From Firmicutes bacterium AF25-13AC (GTDB lineage Bacteria > Bacillota > Clostridia > Lachnospirales > Lachnospiraceae), in the NCBI GenBank assembly GCA_003478935.1, contig QUFP01000002.1, positions 1 to 64,000 on the forward strand: 64,000 nt of DNA, written 5' to 3'. The number at the start of each line of letters is the position of its first letter. The stretch's first letter is position 1. Position numbers and translations under genes: made by a program. This document shows positions 27,686 through 38,590 of this stretch, one piece after another. The notes beneath the pieces are model-generated. The model saw nothing but the letters and a program-made list of their open reading frames with translations. It was not told the origin of the DNA and did not search any database.

Positions 27686-30600
27686 ATGAATACACATACA
27701 GTTGAAGAATTGTACCGCCTGGCACAGCAGGGAAATACTGAGGCGCTCACGAGACTTGGTATCTGCTACAAAAATGGAACCGGTACGGCTGTGGATCACG
27801 GTGCAGCAGCACAGTGTTTTTACTCAGCAGCGAATGCAGGAAATGCAGAAGCACAGTATCAGCTTGGTATCTGCTATGAGGAAGGCATTGGACTAGAGCA
27901 GGATATGTCTGCTGCCGGATATTGGTTTCAGGAAGCGGCAAGGCGGTTTTACGAAGCTGCCCAGGTTGGAAATCCGCAGGCTCAATATGGACTGGCAAAT
28001 TGCTATGCAGAGGGCCGAGGAGTGGAAAAGGATGAAGCTGCTGCTGTTTACTGGTATCAGGCATCAGCACAGCAGGACTATGCGGATGCACAGTATAATT
28101 TAGGCTATTGCTTTTTATTTGGCATCGGTGTAGAGGCAAATGAAATCATAGCACTCAAATGGTACAGCAGTGCCGCATCTCACGGTGATCCGCAGATGCA
28201 GCATAATCTGGGACTAATTTATAAAAATGGCTATGGCGGAGTCAGCAAAAACTACGGAAAAGCTGCAGAATGGTTTTTTAAAGCGGCCAGACAGGGCTAT
28301 TCCGAGTCGAAGGTTGAGCTTGCACAGATTTACTTTCGAAATCCGCTGGCGGTAAAGGATATTTCCATTGCAGAGCGTCTGATGACAGAGGCGGCAGAGG
28401 AAGGAAATACACGTGCCCAGGAATATCTGGTGCATTATTATTTTGATCAGGATGCAGAAAAGTATGATTTGAAAAAGGCATGCAGATGGGCATCTGAGTG
28501 TGCAGACAGCAGTGATCCAACAGTTGCTGTCGTTCTTGGTATTAGCTTTGCTAATGGCGAGGTGGCCGAGATCGATGAGAAGCAGGCATTTGAGTGGCTG
28601 TCAAAAGCAAAGGATCAGGAGAAAAATTTAAATGGAGAGGCATGTTATTACCTTGGAAAGTTTTATGAGGAAGGTAATGTGACAGAAAAGTCACTTGATG
28701 ATGCCGAACATTTTTATAAGTTGGCTGTAAGAAAGCACTTTGCAAACGGATCTGAATCACTCGAAAGAGTTAGAAGAGAGAAGGAAGAAATACGTAAGGC
28801 AGAGGAAGCAAAAGCCCTTCAAGAGCAAAAAGAGGCAGAGGAGCTTAAAAAGCAGGAAGAAGTAAAGCAGCTTTTGAACTTAAAGCCAGAGCAGGCAGAG
28901 GGCGATGTAAAATCAGAGGAAGAAGTTTCAGAACCAGAAGAGGCAGAATCAGAGGAAAAAGCTTCAGAACCAGAAGAAACAAAACCTGAGGAAGAAGCTT
29001 CAGAACCAGAAGAGGCAAAATCTGAGAAGGAATCTTTAGAAGCTACAAATACAACTGATATTGCTTTTGCCCGTTTATTACAGCAGGCAAAAGAGACACA
29101 AAGTCGTATTCAGAAACTTCCAAAGCAGGAAACTGTAAAGGAAGAAGATAAAAAGACACAGGAAAGTGAATCTTTGCCAAAGGAAGAGACAAAAGAGACT
29201 GAAACTGTTTCTCTAGAGCCAGTTGAAGAAGATTTTGTTTCTGAGATTGAGGAAGCAGAAAGCTCCATTCAAAAAGAAATCGCTGAGGCACAAAAGTTTG
29301 AAAAAGAACTTGATGTGCTGCAAAAGAAGATGGCACAGAATGTGCAGGATCTTCAGGAAGAAAGGAATGAAGCAGAAAAAACGAAAGTTTTTGACAAAGC
29401 GGATCTTGATCAAATTCAGCAGGTAGAAGCAAATCCTTCTAGCGAAGATACTGAATCGGCAGAGGAATCAGAGCAGGAAGAAGCTGCTATTGAAACTGAT
29501 GTCGAAACTGATGCTGAAATTAATAATGATATTGAAACTGATATTGCATATGATACAGAGGAATCTGAGAATGTAGACAGTGAGGAAGCTGAAACCTTCT
29601 TTGAAGAGGAAGAAGACGAAGATGATGAGGAGTGGGAAACCTCCGCGGATAATTTTGTTGCTTCTCTTTTAAAGACGGGTGCAAAGCTTACTAATACATC
29701 AGAACCAGTGATTCGCGAAGAGGAAGAGACAACTTCTGAGACAGTTGAACCGGAATCAGAAAATCAAAACATTGAAGATGAATCTGTAGAAACTGATTCT
29801 TCAAAAGCATTTTCAGAAGAAACAGAGTCTTCTGAAAATGAGTCTGCAGAAGCAGAGCCTTCAAAAGATGACTCTGCAGAAATAGAAGAAGAATCACTTG
29901 AAGAAAGTGAAGATGAGTCTTTAACAGATGAAGTCGCAGACTACATAGAAAATTCTGATAATTCTGATGATGCAGTTGATTCTGATGACGATAATTCAGA
30001 CGATGCAGTTAATTTAGAAGAAGATTCTAAAGAGGAAGCTGCTAGCGATCTTGTAGAAGAATCATTGAGTGATGAGTATTCACAAGATGAATATTCAGAA
30101 GATGGATATTCAGAAGAAGATTACGCGGAAGATGATTATCAAAAAGAGGATGACAGCTTTGAAGATGAAAATGATTCCAAAACAGAGAATCAAAACGAAT
30201 CTTTAGTAAAGAGCATGCCAAGAGCAACTCTTGTGGATGACTCTGTCTATGAATATGAAAAGGCCATTATCGATGATTTGAAGCAGGAAGATGTCAGTAG
30301 ATATGTCGATGTGGATGAGGAAACATATGAAGAAGTAAAGAAGAAAAAGCATCATATCGTACCGATTGTGATTCTTGTTCTTGTTTCTTCGATTGCGCTT
30401 GCCGCAGCGATCCTTGCAGCGACAGGTCATCTTGGAGAATTTGTAAATGCACTGAATGAGCAATTTTCATCTGGAAATCAGCCAGACGCAGAAGAGTCTG
30501 CAAAGCTTCCAGAAAAATCTTCTGACAAATCATTAGAAGAGAATACTGAAAAAGAGCATTCATCAGAGGTTAAGTCATCTGAAACACAAACGTCATCTGA

Positions 30601-32043
30601 GACAGCTCCATCATCAAGTGCAGATGATAATTTAGAAAATAATAACGAAAATAATCAAACTTCCCAGAATACAGCAGCTGATACAGCTGCTGTATCTGAT
30701 AGTGCAGAAATTACTTCAAGTGCAGGCAGTACAGAGCCTCTTCCTTAAAAGAAGAGAGTAGCACACAAGAAAAATCTGTGGATGAAGTAGAGACTGAGTC
30801 AGAATCAGAGACAGAAAAAGAGTATCAAACTGAAACAGAAACCGAGAAAGAATCTGAAACAGAGACAAAGCCAGCTTCTATTGAACAAGAGAAAACAAGT
30901 CTTGAGCAGACAGAAACAAGCACAGAAGAAGCTGAAACTGAAAATAAATCTGAGGAAGAATCAGAGAGAGAAACAGAGAAAGAATCTCAAACAGAATCAG
31001 AAGTAGAAACTGAAACAGAGACAGAAACTGAAACAGAAACAGAGTCTGAATCTGAGACTGAAACCGAGATGGAGACAGAAGCAGAATCCGAGCCTGATGA
31101 GGATAATACAAATCCATATCATGAAGCGGCAAAAGCAAAGTATCCAACTTTTTCAAATGAAAGCTATGCTCCAATTCCAGAGGTTTCTTCGGGATGTATT
31201 TACGCAAAATATACCAATTTTGATGAGGCTTTTCAGACACTCTATACTAATCAGAGTGATTTGGCAGGAGCAGCGCAGGTTGCACTGAATACACCAGGAT
31301 TTAATATTATTGGCTATCGTGTTTATATGCTTGCGTATCAGGATGGTATCCTGAATGCGTATAGTACACAGCTTGATGGTACAGATCTGCAGCTAAGTGC
31401 AATGAATGTTGGCACAGAAGCATATATCATGAATGGAAGCATTTTCTCAGAAAATCGCGAATATTCAATGACAGGAGATCCTGTAGGAACAGCATATCCG
31501 TATATAAAACGCTTCCTTACATTTGGTGAGGATAAGGTTTACTATCTGGATACAGATGGAGACATAACAAGAAGCGATTATCAGCATACAGTTATTCAGC
31601 GTCTTGAACTAGGCATTGATGATGGCAATGATGTGGCTTGGGCACAGGTTATTGGACCGTATCTTATTTATTATGATACAAAGACAGAGCTTATGTACAG
31701 CTGCAACTTAGATGTAGGCACGATTGTTTTGCTTGACTTTGATGGAGTCGCAGCCCCGTCAGGTCTTTGCGGAAACGGAAATTGGGTCTATGGTCTGTAT
31801 GATGGAAAGCTTGCAAAGGTTCGTCCAAATGGAAGTGAACTTCAAACTATTTATGAGCCAGATGATTCATTAGAGCTTGTCTCAGTGGAGCATGCCATGG
31901 AAAATTATATTATTTTGACTGCAAAGAACACTGCAAACATAAAAACGAGTGCAGAAAATAATTCAGCAGATTCTAATGCAGGAATCAAAACGTATTGTTA
32001 TAACCTGCAAACTGGAGAGCTGACTCAGCTTTCAGCCGAATAA
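27686..32043 (+). CDS. Giant single-pass protein: Sel1 repeats, acidic linkers, transmembrane helix, propeller-like domain (single-base frameshift)
   Basis: Residues ~1-360 hold about nine Sel1/TPR-like repeats (AQYQLGICYEEGIGLEQD, AQYGLANCYAEGRGVEKD and variants). A ~500-residue Glu/Ser-rich linker follows, with tandem SEPEEAESEEKA-like units. One membrane helix (PIVILVLVSSIALAAAILAA, about 889-912) is preceded by KKKKHH, which places the Sel1 part inside. Outside are a Ser/Glu linker with TETE repeats and a ~300-residue beta-rich domain resembling DUF5050-type propellers (YRVYMLAYQDGILNAYS, YYLDTDGDI). The frame breaks near 30744; adding one T (PLPLKEESS) gives 1452 residues. RBS AAGGGG at 27686. 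Function unknown; the layout suggests envelope sensing or scaffolding. Confidence 0.8.
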
Positions 32044-32051
32044 AAAGTTTG

Positions 32052-32084
32052 AGGGCAAGGGTTTTAATGCCCTTGCCCTTTTAC
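32052..32084 (+). terminator. Rho-independent terminator
   Basis: AGGGCAAGGG pairs with CCCTTGCCCT across TTTTAATG, followed by TTT. Confidence 0.9.
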
Positions 32085-32116
32085 TATATAAGCAGCAAAA
32101 AAAGGAGGAATATTTG

Positions 32117-33475
32117 ATGATTTACGACGTATTAGAATATGGTGCGAAGGCAGATGGAGTAACAAATGACGCTGCCGCTATTCAGAAAGCAATTGACGAA
32201 TGCAGTGCTGCCGGTGGCGGTCAGGTTGTGCTTAGAAGCGGAAGAACATATTATTCAAGCTCCATTATTATAAAGCCATATGTAGATCTTCATTTAGAGA
32301 GAGGAAGCGTATTAAAGGCGCATAGCGATCTGACAACTTATTTTCATCCAAATGAGGGTCAGAAGGATAATGGTGTAAAGATTGAGGGAACACCAGTAAC
32401 ATTAAAGCCGTCATATGCTTTTATTTATGCGAAGGATGCCGACCATATGGCAATCACAGGAGATGGCGTTATTGACGGAAATGCATTTGCATTTGTAAAG
32501 CAGGTAAGCCAGTATTACGTTACAGGCGATTTTTATCCGCGCCCGACTGTCATCTATGTAGAACATTGTAATCATATCAATTTTACAAATATTATTATCA
32601 GAAATGTTTCTTTCTGGACTTTGCACACAGCAGGCTGTGATGATGTATTGATTGACCGCATTCGCATTTTAAATGATTTGAATGTTGCAAACTCCGATGG
32701 TATTGATCCAGACCATAGTACAAATGTGCGCATTATAGGCTGCCATATTGAGTGTGGTGATGATTGTATTTGTTTGAAGAGTTCTGCAGGAAACATGGAA
32801 TATGGTCCGACAAAAAATGTGCTGATCAGTGATTGTACATTAATTTCCACTTCCGCAGCATTGAAGATCGGAACAGAAGGAACTGGCAATTTTGAAAATC
32901 TGACAGTAAATAATTGTATTATCAGCGGCAGCAATCGTGGAATTTCTATTCAGATTCGCGATGGCGGTCATGTAAAAAATGCAATGTTTTCAAATATCAT
33001 CATCGAGACACGCCGTTTCGCAGATTGTTGGTGGGGGTGCGGCGAGCCAATCAGCATCACAACACATAATCGTGTGCCAGAGAAGCAGTCTGGCCATATT
33101 TCAGGAATTACATTCCGCAATATCACCTGCGACTCAGAGAATGGTGTATTTTTATCAGGAAGTGATGGAAACCACATTGAGGATGTGCTGTTTGAAGATG
33201 TCAAGGTAAAGATTCATTCAAAGAGCAAATGGCCAAAGGGTCTTTATGATTTAAGACCAGGCTTTGGACAGAAGATTGAAGAGATTCCAAGCGCCGGCTT
33301 CTATATGAGAAGAGCAGATGGCGTGACTATACGAAACAGCTGCGTTGTCTTTGAGGGTGAAGAGCGAGATTGTTTTGGAGAGGCAATCCATGCGCAGGAT
33401 TGTGCAGATCTTGTAATTGAAGGCTTTAAAGGAGAAGCAGCAAGACCAGAGTTAGAAGCAATTGTAATTGAATAA
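32117..33475 (+). CDS. Glycoside hydrolase family 28 (pectin-type) enzyme, intracellular
   Basis: A 452-residue right-handed beta-helix protein. The N-terminal YDVLEYGAKADGVTNDAAAIQKAID is typical of GH28. Catalytic aspartates appear as NSDGIDPD (about residue 195) and CGDDCICLKSS (about 217). The usual GHG motif is replaced by TSAALKIGTEG, and RG.xIK appears as NRGISIQ. So this is not a standard polygalacturonase and may act on rhamnogalacturonan or another galacturonic linkage. No signal peptide, so it processes imported oligosaccharides. The ATG at 32117 follows AAGGAGGAAT. First gene of the glycan locus. Confidence 0.87.
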   Translation: MIYDVLEYGAKADGVTNDAAAIQKAIDECSAAGGGQVVLRSGRTYYSSSIIIKPYVDLHLERGSVLKAHSDLTTYFHPNEGQKDNGVKIEGTPVTLKPSYAFIYAKDADHMAITGDGVIDGNAFAFVKQVSQYYVTGDFYPRPTVIYVEHCNHINFTNIIIRNVSFWTLHTAGCDDVLIDRIRILNDLNVANSDGIDPDHSTNVRIIGCHIECGDDCICLKSSAGNMEYGPTKNVLISDCTLISTSAALKIGTEGTGNFENLTVNNCIISGSNRGISIQIRDGGHVKNAMFSNIIIETRRFADCWWGCGEPISITTHNRVPEKQSGHISGITFRNITCDSENGVFLSGSDGNHIEDVLFEDVKVKIHSKSKWPKGLYDLRPGFGQKIEEIPSAGFYMRRADGVTIRNSCVVFEGEERDCFGEAIHAQDCADLVIEGFKGEAARPELEAIVIE

Positions 33476-33477
33476 AT

Positions 33478-33514
33478 GCATTGTAACGGAGCAATTCGTA
33501 AGTATCAATTAGAG
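33478..33514 (-). repeat. Fragment of the dispersed repeat, copy 3
   Basis: The 15 bases AACGGAGCAATTCGT and their flanks match, in reverse orientation, the left part of the repeat at 6553 and 18251, at about 29 of 37 positions. Only this end is recognisable. It lies 2 bases after the GH28 stop codon. Confidence 0.6.
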
Positions 33515-33539
33515 TAGAAAAAGAGAAAGCAGGAAAACA

Positions 33540-35153
33540 ATGAAATTTGATAAGCTGATCGAGCTCTTAAAGGAAATGGAGACAACAATAGAAGCAGAAG
33601 AAAATCAGACATTTCTTGAAAAATTAAATCGAGAGGAACTGATCAACACGATGCAGTTTCTTCAAAGATGTGCAGCGCAGGCAGGGTATTACTATAATTT
33701 GCAGGCTCCAGGCAGTGAATTTGGTATTATGAAGCTGCAGGCAACAGAAAATGATGACCCGATTGTGGCACAGGCAAAAATTTGGGATAATAAAGAGCAT
33801 AAGATTCGCACTCGTTTTTCTCTTCGCCGTTTAGTGACCGAGGAAGACGGCACATTGTCTGTGAAGCTGCCGTGCGGAAGCTATGAGGCAGAGGTGACAT
33901 GCGGGCCAGAGTACAGTACTATATTTGTACCATTTGAAATAACAAAGGATACAGTGACAACAATTAAGGCAAGATTGGCGCGTATAGCGCATTTAACTGA
34001 TCATGGATGGACAGCAGGTGATCTTCATCATCATAGTATATACAGCAGTCCGGCATATGGCGGAACAGATCCTGTAATAGAGACTCCAGATCAGGTGTGC
34101 CGTTCCATGAAGTCTCTTGGAATGCAGTTTGGTGCGCTCAGCGACCATCATAACGTGCTTAACCATGAAGAATGGCAAAGACAAAATAATAACTTTACAC
34201 CTATTATCTCAAAGGAAATTTCAACCTCTAATGGTCATGTGCTGCAGCTTGGTGTGGATGATGATGTGATCTATGAGATTCCAAATGGAAAAGAGCGCAC
34301 AACGGAGAATCTTCGCAATGAATTTATCCGCATTTGCAATGAGATTCGAAAAAAAGATGGTTTGCCGCAGGTTAATCATCCGTTTGATGTAAGCTTTTCC
34401 ACCCGCTACAACAGCGAGTTCTGGGATATGGTTGAGATTTTTGAATCTATTGAGATCTGGAACGGCGCGACTCCATTTGCAGCTGGCACAATCAATGCTA
34501 AGGCATTCAAAAAGTGGCTGTCTCTTTTAGATGAGGGAAAGCGCCTGACTGCTACAACAGGAAGTGATACACACAACATTTATGGTGACGATTATTTTGG
34601 CATGACGGAGTGGTTAGATTGGCTGATGGATATTGTGATGAAACACCCAGAGATTTATCCAGTGCAGATGAATGAGAATGTTGCCTATCTGACTTGGCTG
34701 TACAAGAAGGTATGGCCGCGTCTTTTATCGTGGGTGGAGCAGTCTAACACACCGTCTACAATCCATAATTATGTGTATACAAATGGAAAAAGTCAGCCGC
34801 AGGAAATTCTTCAGGCTATCCGTGAGGGACATAGTTTTATAAGCAATGGTCCGCTTATTACGGCAGAGATAAATGGTGTTTCTTATGGTGATACAGCAAC
34901 GCTTAAAGATAATACAGGTAAACTGTCAGTTCATGTATTTTCAAAGAAGCCAATCAATCATCTGTGGATGTATACAGGTGTTGATAAGAAGGTTGAAATT
35001 TGCACAGAATCAGGCAGTCTAGAGGGTGGCTTTGCGTATGACATAGTGACAGATGAGTTTGATTTTGGTGGTGCGTCATGGGCTTTGTTTGTGGCAGATG
35101 GAGGAGAAAATAATCTTGCAATTTCAAACCCAATATTATTTGCATTCAATTAG
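33540..35153 (+). CDS. PHP-domain metallohydrolase, CehA/McbA type
   Basis: A 537-residue protein. Residues ~1-155 form a beta-rich N-terminal domain (GIMKLQATENDDPIVAQAKIWD). The PHP metal-binding set follows: GDLHHHSIYSS, SDHHNVLNHEEW, a histidine in VNHPFD, and TTGSDTHNIYG. The C-terminal part has EGHSFISNGPLITAEINGV, as in CehA/McbA-type hydrolases. These proteins hydrolyse phosphoester, carbamate or similar bonds; the substrate here is unknown. No signal peptide. It sits between GH28 and the alpha-mannosidase, so it may trim a substituent from the glycan. Confidence 0.83.
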   Translation: MKFDKLIELLKEMETTIEAEENQTFLEKLNREELINTMQFLQRCAAQAGYYYNLQAPGSEFGIMKLQATENDDPIVAQAKIWDNKEHKIRTRFSLRRLVTEEDGTLSVKLPCGSYEAEVTCGPEYSTIFVPFEITKDTVTTIKARLARIAHLTDHGWTAGDLHHHSIYSSPAYGGTDPVIETPDQVCRSMKSLGMQFGALSDHHNVLNHEEWQRQNNNFTPIISKEISTSNGHVLQLGVDDDVIYEIPNGKERTTENLRNEFIRICNEIRKKDGLPQVNHPFDVSFSTRYNSEFWDMVEIFESIEIWNGATPFAAGTINAKAFKKWLSLLDEGKRLTATTGSDTHNIYGDDYFGMTEWLDWLMDIVMKHPEIYPVQMNENVAYLTWLYKKVWPRLLSWVEQSNTPSTIHNYVYTNGKSQPQEILQAIREGHSFISNGPLITAEINGVSYGDTATLKDNTGKLSVHVFSKKPINHLWMYTGVDKKVEICTESGSLEGGFAYDIVTDEFDFGGASWALFVADGGENNLAISNPILFAFN

Positions 35154-35161
35154 GAGGAAAA

Positions 35162-38100
35162 ATGAGATCAATTGATTATATGAATCGTGTGGAGGCGTAT
35201 GTGAATCGCTTAAATGGCGAGCGCCGCACCGTGCTTGAAACAATCACGCAGGTGCGTTTTTTGGATCTGATGGCAGATGAGCTTAATTGCAATGATACTG
35301 CTACAGACTGCGAAGAGGAAGAAAATAAAAAATATGGTGTAGCGCCAAATCTAGATGCAGCACATACAAGAGGCTATGCGAAGAGACAATTCGTATTGGA
35401 GGATTGCAGTAACTGGCCAGTTTTTTCATGCGCAGATACGTGGGGCGGTCCAGATTACCATGGGATTTTTGCTTTTTCTGTGAAAATAACAGAACAGATG
35501 AAGGGACGCATGATTGGCTTTTCGCTTGACACTGGTGCAGATGATATATGGAATACTGATAATCCACAGATCATGGTTTACGTAAATGGTGTACTGACAT
35601 GTGCGATGGATCTTAATCATCATGAAGTAATATTAAGTGATTGTGCAGAGCCAGGAAAGATATATGATATTCGATTATATGCATATGTCAACAGTCCGGG
35701 AAAGAGCAATTTTTTATATCTTAAGGTATTCGCAAAGGAACAGGAGGCAGAGGCACTTTATTATGATATGAAGCTTCCGCTTGAGGCAGCAAAGCAAATG
35801 CGCCCGGAAGAAGAAAAAAGAAGAAAGCTTCTGGAGATTTTAAATCAGGCAGGTGATATATTAGATCTTCGCATTAAGGGAAGTGATAAGTATCGTGCAT
35901 CACTTATAGCAGCAAGTGAATGGCTTAAGGAAAATTTATATGAAAAGGAATGGGAGCCTGACAGTCCAACTGTTTATGCACTTGGTCATACGCATATTGA
36001 TGTGGCATGGAAATGGCCGCTTCGCCAAACAAGAGAAAAGGCTGTAAGAAGCTTTTCAACAGTGCTTTATTTGATGAAGCGTTATCCAGAGTATCGTTTC
36101 TTTTTAAGCCAGCCTCAGCTTTATGAGTATGTAAAAGAAGAAGCACCGGAGGTTTTTGAGCAGGTAAAGGAACGCGTAAAGGAAGGACGCTGGGAGGCAG
36201 ACGGTGCTATGTGGCTGGAGTCTGACAGCAATTTAACTAGCGGTGAGTCACTTATTCGTCAGATTTTATATGGAAAGAAATTTTTCAATGAAGAGTTTGG
36301 CATTAAAGAGCAGGAGATATTGTGGCTGCCTGATGCATTTGGCTTTTTAGGTGCATTGCCGCAGATCATGAAGAAAAGCGGTATTCGCTACTTCCTGACA
36401 ACAAAGATGGGCTGGAATGATGCCGATCAGCAGTCAGATGATACATTTCTTTGGGAAGGAATTGACGGAAGCCGCGTAACAGGCCTTTATATCACAACAA
36501 AGAATTACGAAGCATACCCGGAGCGTTTTGAAAAGCCAGTTCGCGAGGTTACATACAATGGCAGACAGAATGCCAGCCAGACAATGGGAACATGGCAGAA
36601 TTACAGAAATAAAGAGCTAAATGATGCTGTTCTTACAATTTATGGTTATGGTGATGGAGGCGGCGGCCCGACAGAAGGAATGCTTGAGGAAAGTAAGCGT
36701 TTGTCTTACGGCATCCCAGGAGTTCCTAAGGTAAAGCTGTCTGGACTAAAAGAGTACTTACAGGTACTTGATAAAAATTTACAGAATAAAAAGTTAAACA
36801 CATGGTATGGTGATCTGTATCTTGAGTATCATCGCGGTACATTTAGTTCAATTGCAGAGAATAAAAAGAATAACCGTATATGTGAGTATAAAAATCAGCA
36901 GGCAGAGTGGCTGGCATCACTTTTGTGGTGGATGAATAAGAAAAATGAGAATGCAAACAAGAATGCATATCCAAAAGAGACGCTTGATAAGGCATGGAAG
37001 CTTCTGTTGTTAAATCAGTTTCATGATATTTTGCCGGGATCTGCAATTGATGAAGTCTATGAGCAGTCAGATATTGACTATGCAAAGATTAAGGCAATGG
37101 ATGAAGAAATAATCAGTGAGGCATTAGAAAGCCTGAGCAGTAATAATAGCGAGCAAAAAAACGGAATCTGTGCATGGAATCCACTTGGCTTTGCAGCAGA
37201 GCAGGTGATTGAGCTTGATAAAAAGAAGCAGCAGGAATGCGGTATCGACAAGGGCTGTTCTCTTACTAATGTGACAGCCGCGCAGTGCCTTAAAGATGGC
37301 AAAATGCTTGTCACAGCTACACTTCCTGCAAAGGGCAGCTTATATATGGAATTATCTGCAGAGAAAGAAAGCTTAGACAAAAAGGCAAAGAAAGAATATT
37401 TTGTTTTACGCGATGAAAATACACTTGAGACACCTTGGTATATTGTTTCGTGGAATGAGCTTGGCGAACTGACCTCTCTTTATGATAAGGAGGCAAAGCG
37501 TGAAGTTTTAGAAGCAGGTACTGTAGGAAACGAGATTGTTGTTTATGAAGATATTCCTAAGGATTACGATGCTTGGAATGTTGAGTCATATTATTCAAGA
37601 AAGCATTGGAAGACTCTTGCGAAAAAGCCATGTACTATGACTGAGGCAGGAGAAATATGTGCTGTACTTCACACAGAGCTTTCTTATGAGTCTTCAGTTA
37701 TTGAGCAGGATATTGTATTCTTTGCACACACAAGACGCATTGATTTTAAGACAAAGATTGACTGGAGAGAGCAGCAGCAGCTTGTAAAAGCAGAGTTTCA
37801 TTTTGATGTAATGACAAGAACAGCAGCATGCGAGATTCCATATGGTGTTATGGAGCGTCCGACACATAAAAATACAAGCTGGGAGCGTGCTCAGTTTGAG
37901 ATGTGTGCACATCGCTTTGTGGATCTGTCTGAGCCAGGCTTTGGTGTGGCTTTGTTAAATGATGGAAGATATGGTCATTCTATTGAAGATGGCTTTGTTG
38001 GATTGACGCTTCTGACATCAGGTATCTTCCCATTCCCGGATGCTGATAAGGGTGTTCATGAACTTATATATGCTCTGATGCCGCATATGGGTGACTGGAG

Positions 38101-38461
38101 GGAGGCAAATGTGGTACACGAGGCAGGTATGCTTAATGAAAAGCCAATTTTGTCTTTGAATAAGCCAGCACTTTTGACAGAAGAAAAATCTTCAGCCAGA
38201 TATACAATGTGTGAAGTATCCTCACCAAATGTGATCGTGACGTCAGTAAAACGTGCAGAAGATGAAAGCGGACTGATTGTTCGTATGTATGAGTCAAGCG
38301 GTATCCGCACAAATGTGGAATGGAATTTAGAGGGCCTTTGCCCGAAATACATCTATGAATGTGATATGATGGAACAAAAAGAAAGAGAAGTTGTGTTTGA
38401 CGGACAGAGAGCAAAATTTGAGATCAGACCGTTTGAGATCAAGACATTTTTGTTGGTATAA
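35162..38461 (+). CDS. Alpha-mannosidase, glycoside hydrolase family 38
   Basis: A 1099-residue cytosolic GH38 enzyme. The zinc motif is ALGHTHIDVAWKWPLRQTREKA (about residues 278-299). The catalytic nucleophile is probably the Asp of MWLESDSNLTSGESL (near 355), and LWLPDAFGFLGALPQI and FHDILPGSAIDEVYEQ are further GH38 blocks. N-terminal and C-terminal beta domains are complete, giving the usual length. RBS AGGAGG is 8 bases after the PHP gene. It hydrolyses alpha-mannosides from the non-reducing end, and sits in one operon with GH28 and the PHP hydrolase. Confidence 0.95.
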   Translation: MRSIDYMNRVEAYVNRLNGERRTVLETITQVRFLDLMADELNCNDTATDCEEEENKKYGVAPNLDAAHTRGYAKRQFVLEDCSNWPVFSCADTWGGPDYHGIFAFSVKITEQMKGRMIGFSLDTGADDIWNTDNPQIMVYVNGVLTCAMDLNHHEVILSDCAEPGKIYDIRLYAYVNSPGKSNFLYLKVFAKEQEAEALYYDMKLPLEAAKQMRPEEEKRRKLLEILNQAGDILDLRIKGSDKYRASLIAASEWLKENLYEKEWEPDSPTVYALGHTHIDVAWKWPLRQTREKAVRSFSTVLYLMKRYPEYRFFLSQPQLYEYVKEEAPEVFEQVKERVKEGRWEADGAMWLESDSNLTSGESLIRQILYGKKFFNEEFGIKEQEILWLPDAFGFLGALPQIMKKSGIRYFLTTKMGWNDADQQSDDTFLWEGIDGSRVTGLYITTKNYEAYPERFEKPVREVTYNGRQNASQTMGTWQNYRNKELNDAVLTIYGYGDGGGGPTEGMLEESKRLSYGIPGVPKVKLSGLKEYLQVLDKNLQNKKLNTWYGDLYLEYHRGTFSSIAENKKNNRICEYKNQQAEWLASLLWWMNKKNENANKNAYPKETLDKAWKLLLLNQFHDILPGSAIDEVYEQSDIDYAKIKAMDEEIISEALESLSSNNSEQKNGICAWNPLGFAAEQVIELDKKKQQECGIDKGCSLTNVTAAQCLKDGKMLVTATLPAKGSLYMELSAEKESLDKKAKKEYFVLRDENTLETPWYIVSWNELGELTSLYDKEAKREVLEAGTVGNEIVVYEDIPKDYDAWNVESYYSRKHWKTLAKKPCTMTEAGEICAVLHTELSYESSVIEQDIVFFAHTRRIDFKTKIDWREQQQLVKAEFHFDVMTRTAACEIPYGVMERPTHKNTSWERAQFEMCAHRFVDLSEPGFGVALLNDGRYGHSIEDGFVGLTLLTSGIFPFPDADKGVHELIYALMPHMGDWREANVVHEAGMLNEKPILSLNKPALLTEEKSSARYTMCEVSSPNVIVTSVKRAEDESGLIVRMYESSGIRTNVEWNLEGLCPKYIYECDMMEQKEREVVFDGQRAKFEIRPFEIKTFLLV

Positions 38462-38486
38462 ATATAAAAGTGCAGTAAGAAAAATA

Positions 38487-38557
38487 GGTTTCTTCGGAAA
38501 AAATGTGGAAAAGATACAATGAAAGAGCAAAAAATGCAATGTTTTTCCGAAGAAACC
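38487..38557. promoter_or_regulatory. Perfect 16-bp inverted repeat between the mannosidase and transporter genes
   Basis: GGTTTCTTCGGAAAAA at 38487-38502 is repeated inverted at 38542-38557 with a 39-base loop. No T-run follows, so it is not a typical terminator. It lies 38-108 bases upstream of the transporter -10 box and could be a regulatory palindrome or an RNA-processing hairpin. Confidence 0.6.
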
Positions 38558-38590
38558 GACCAAATACGCATAGCTTTTGGGTGCGCAATT

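Noticed and set aside
30878..31240. Antisense leucine-rich open frame
   Set aside because: A by-product of the GAAACAGAG-type repeats coding Thr-Glu on the plus strand.
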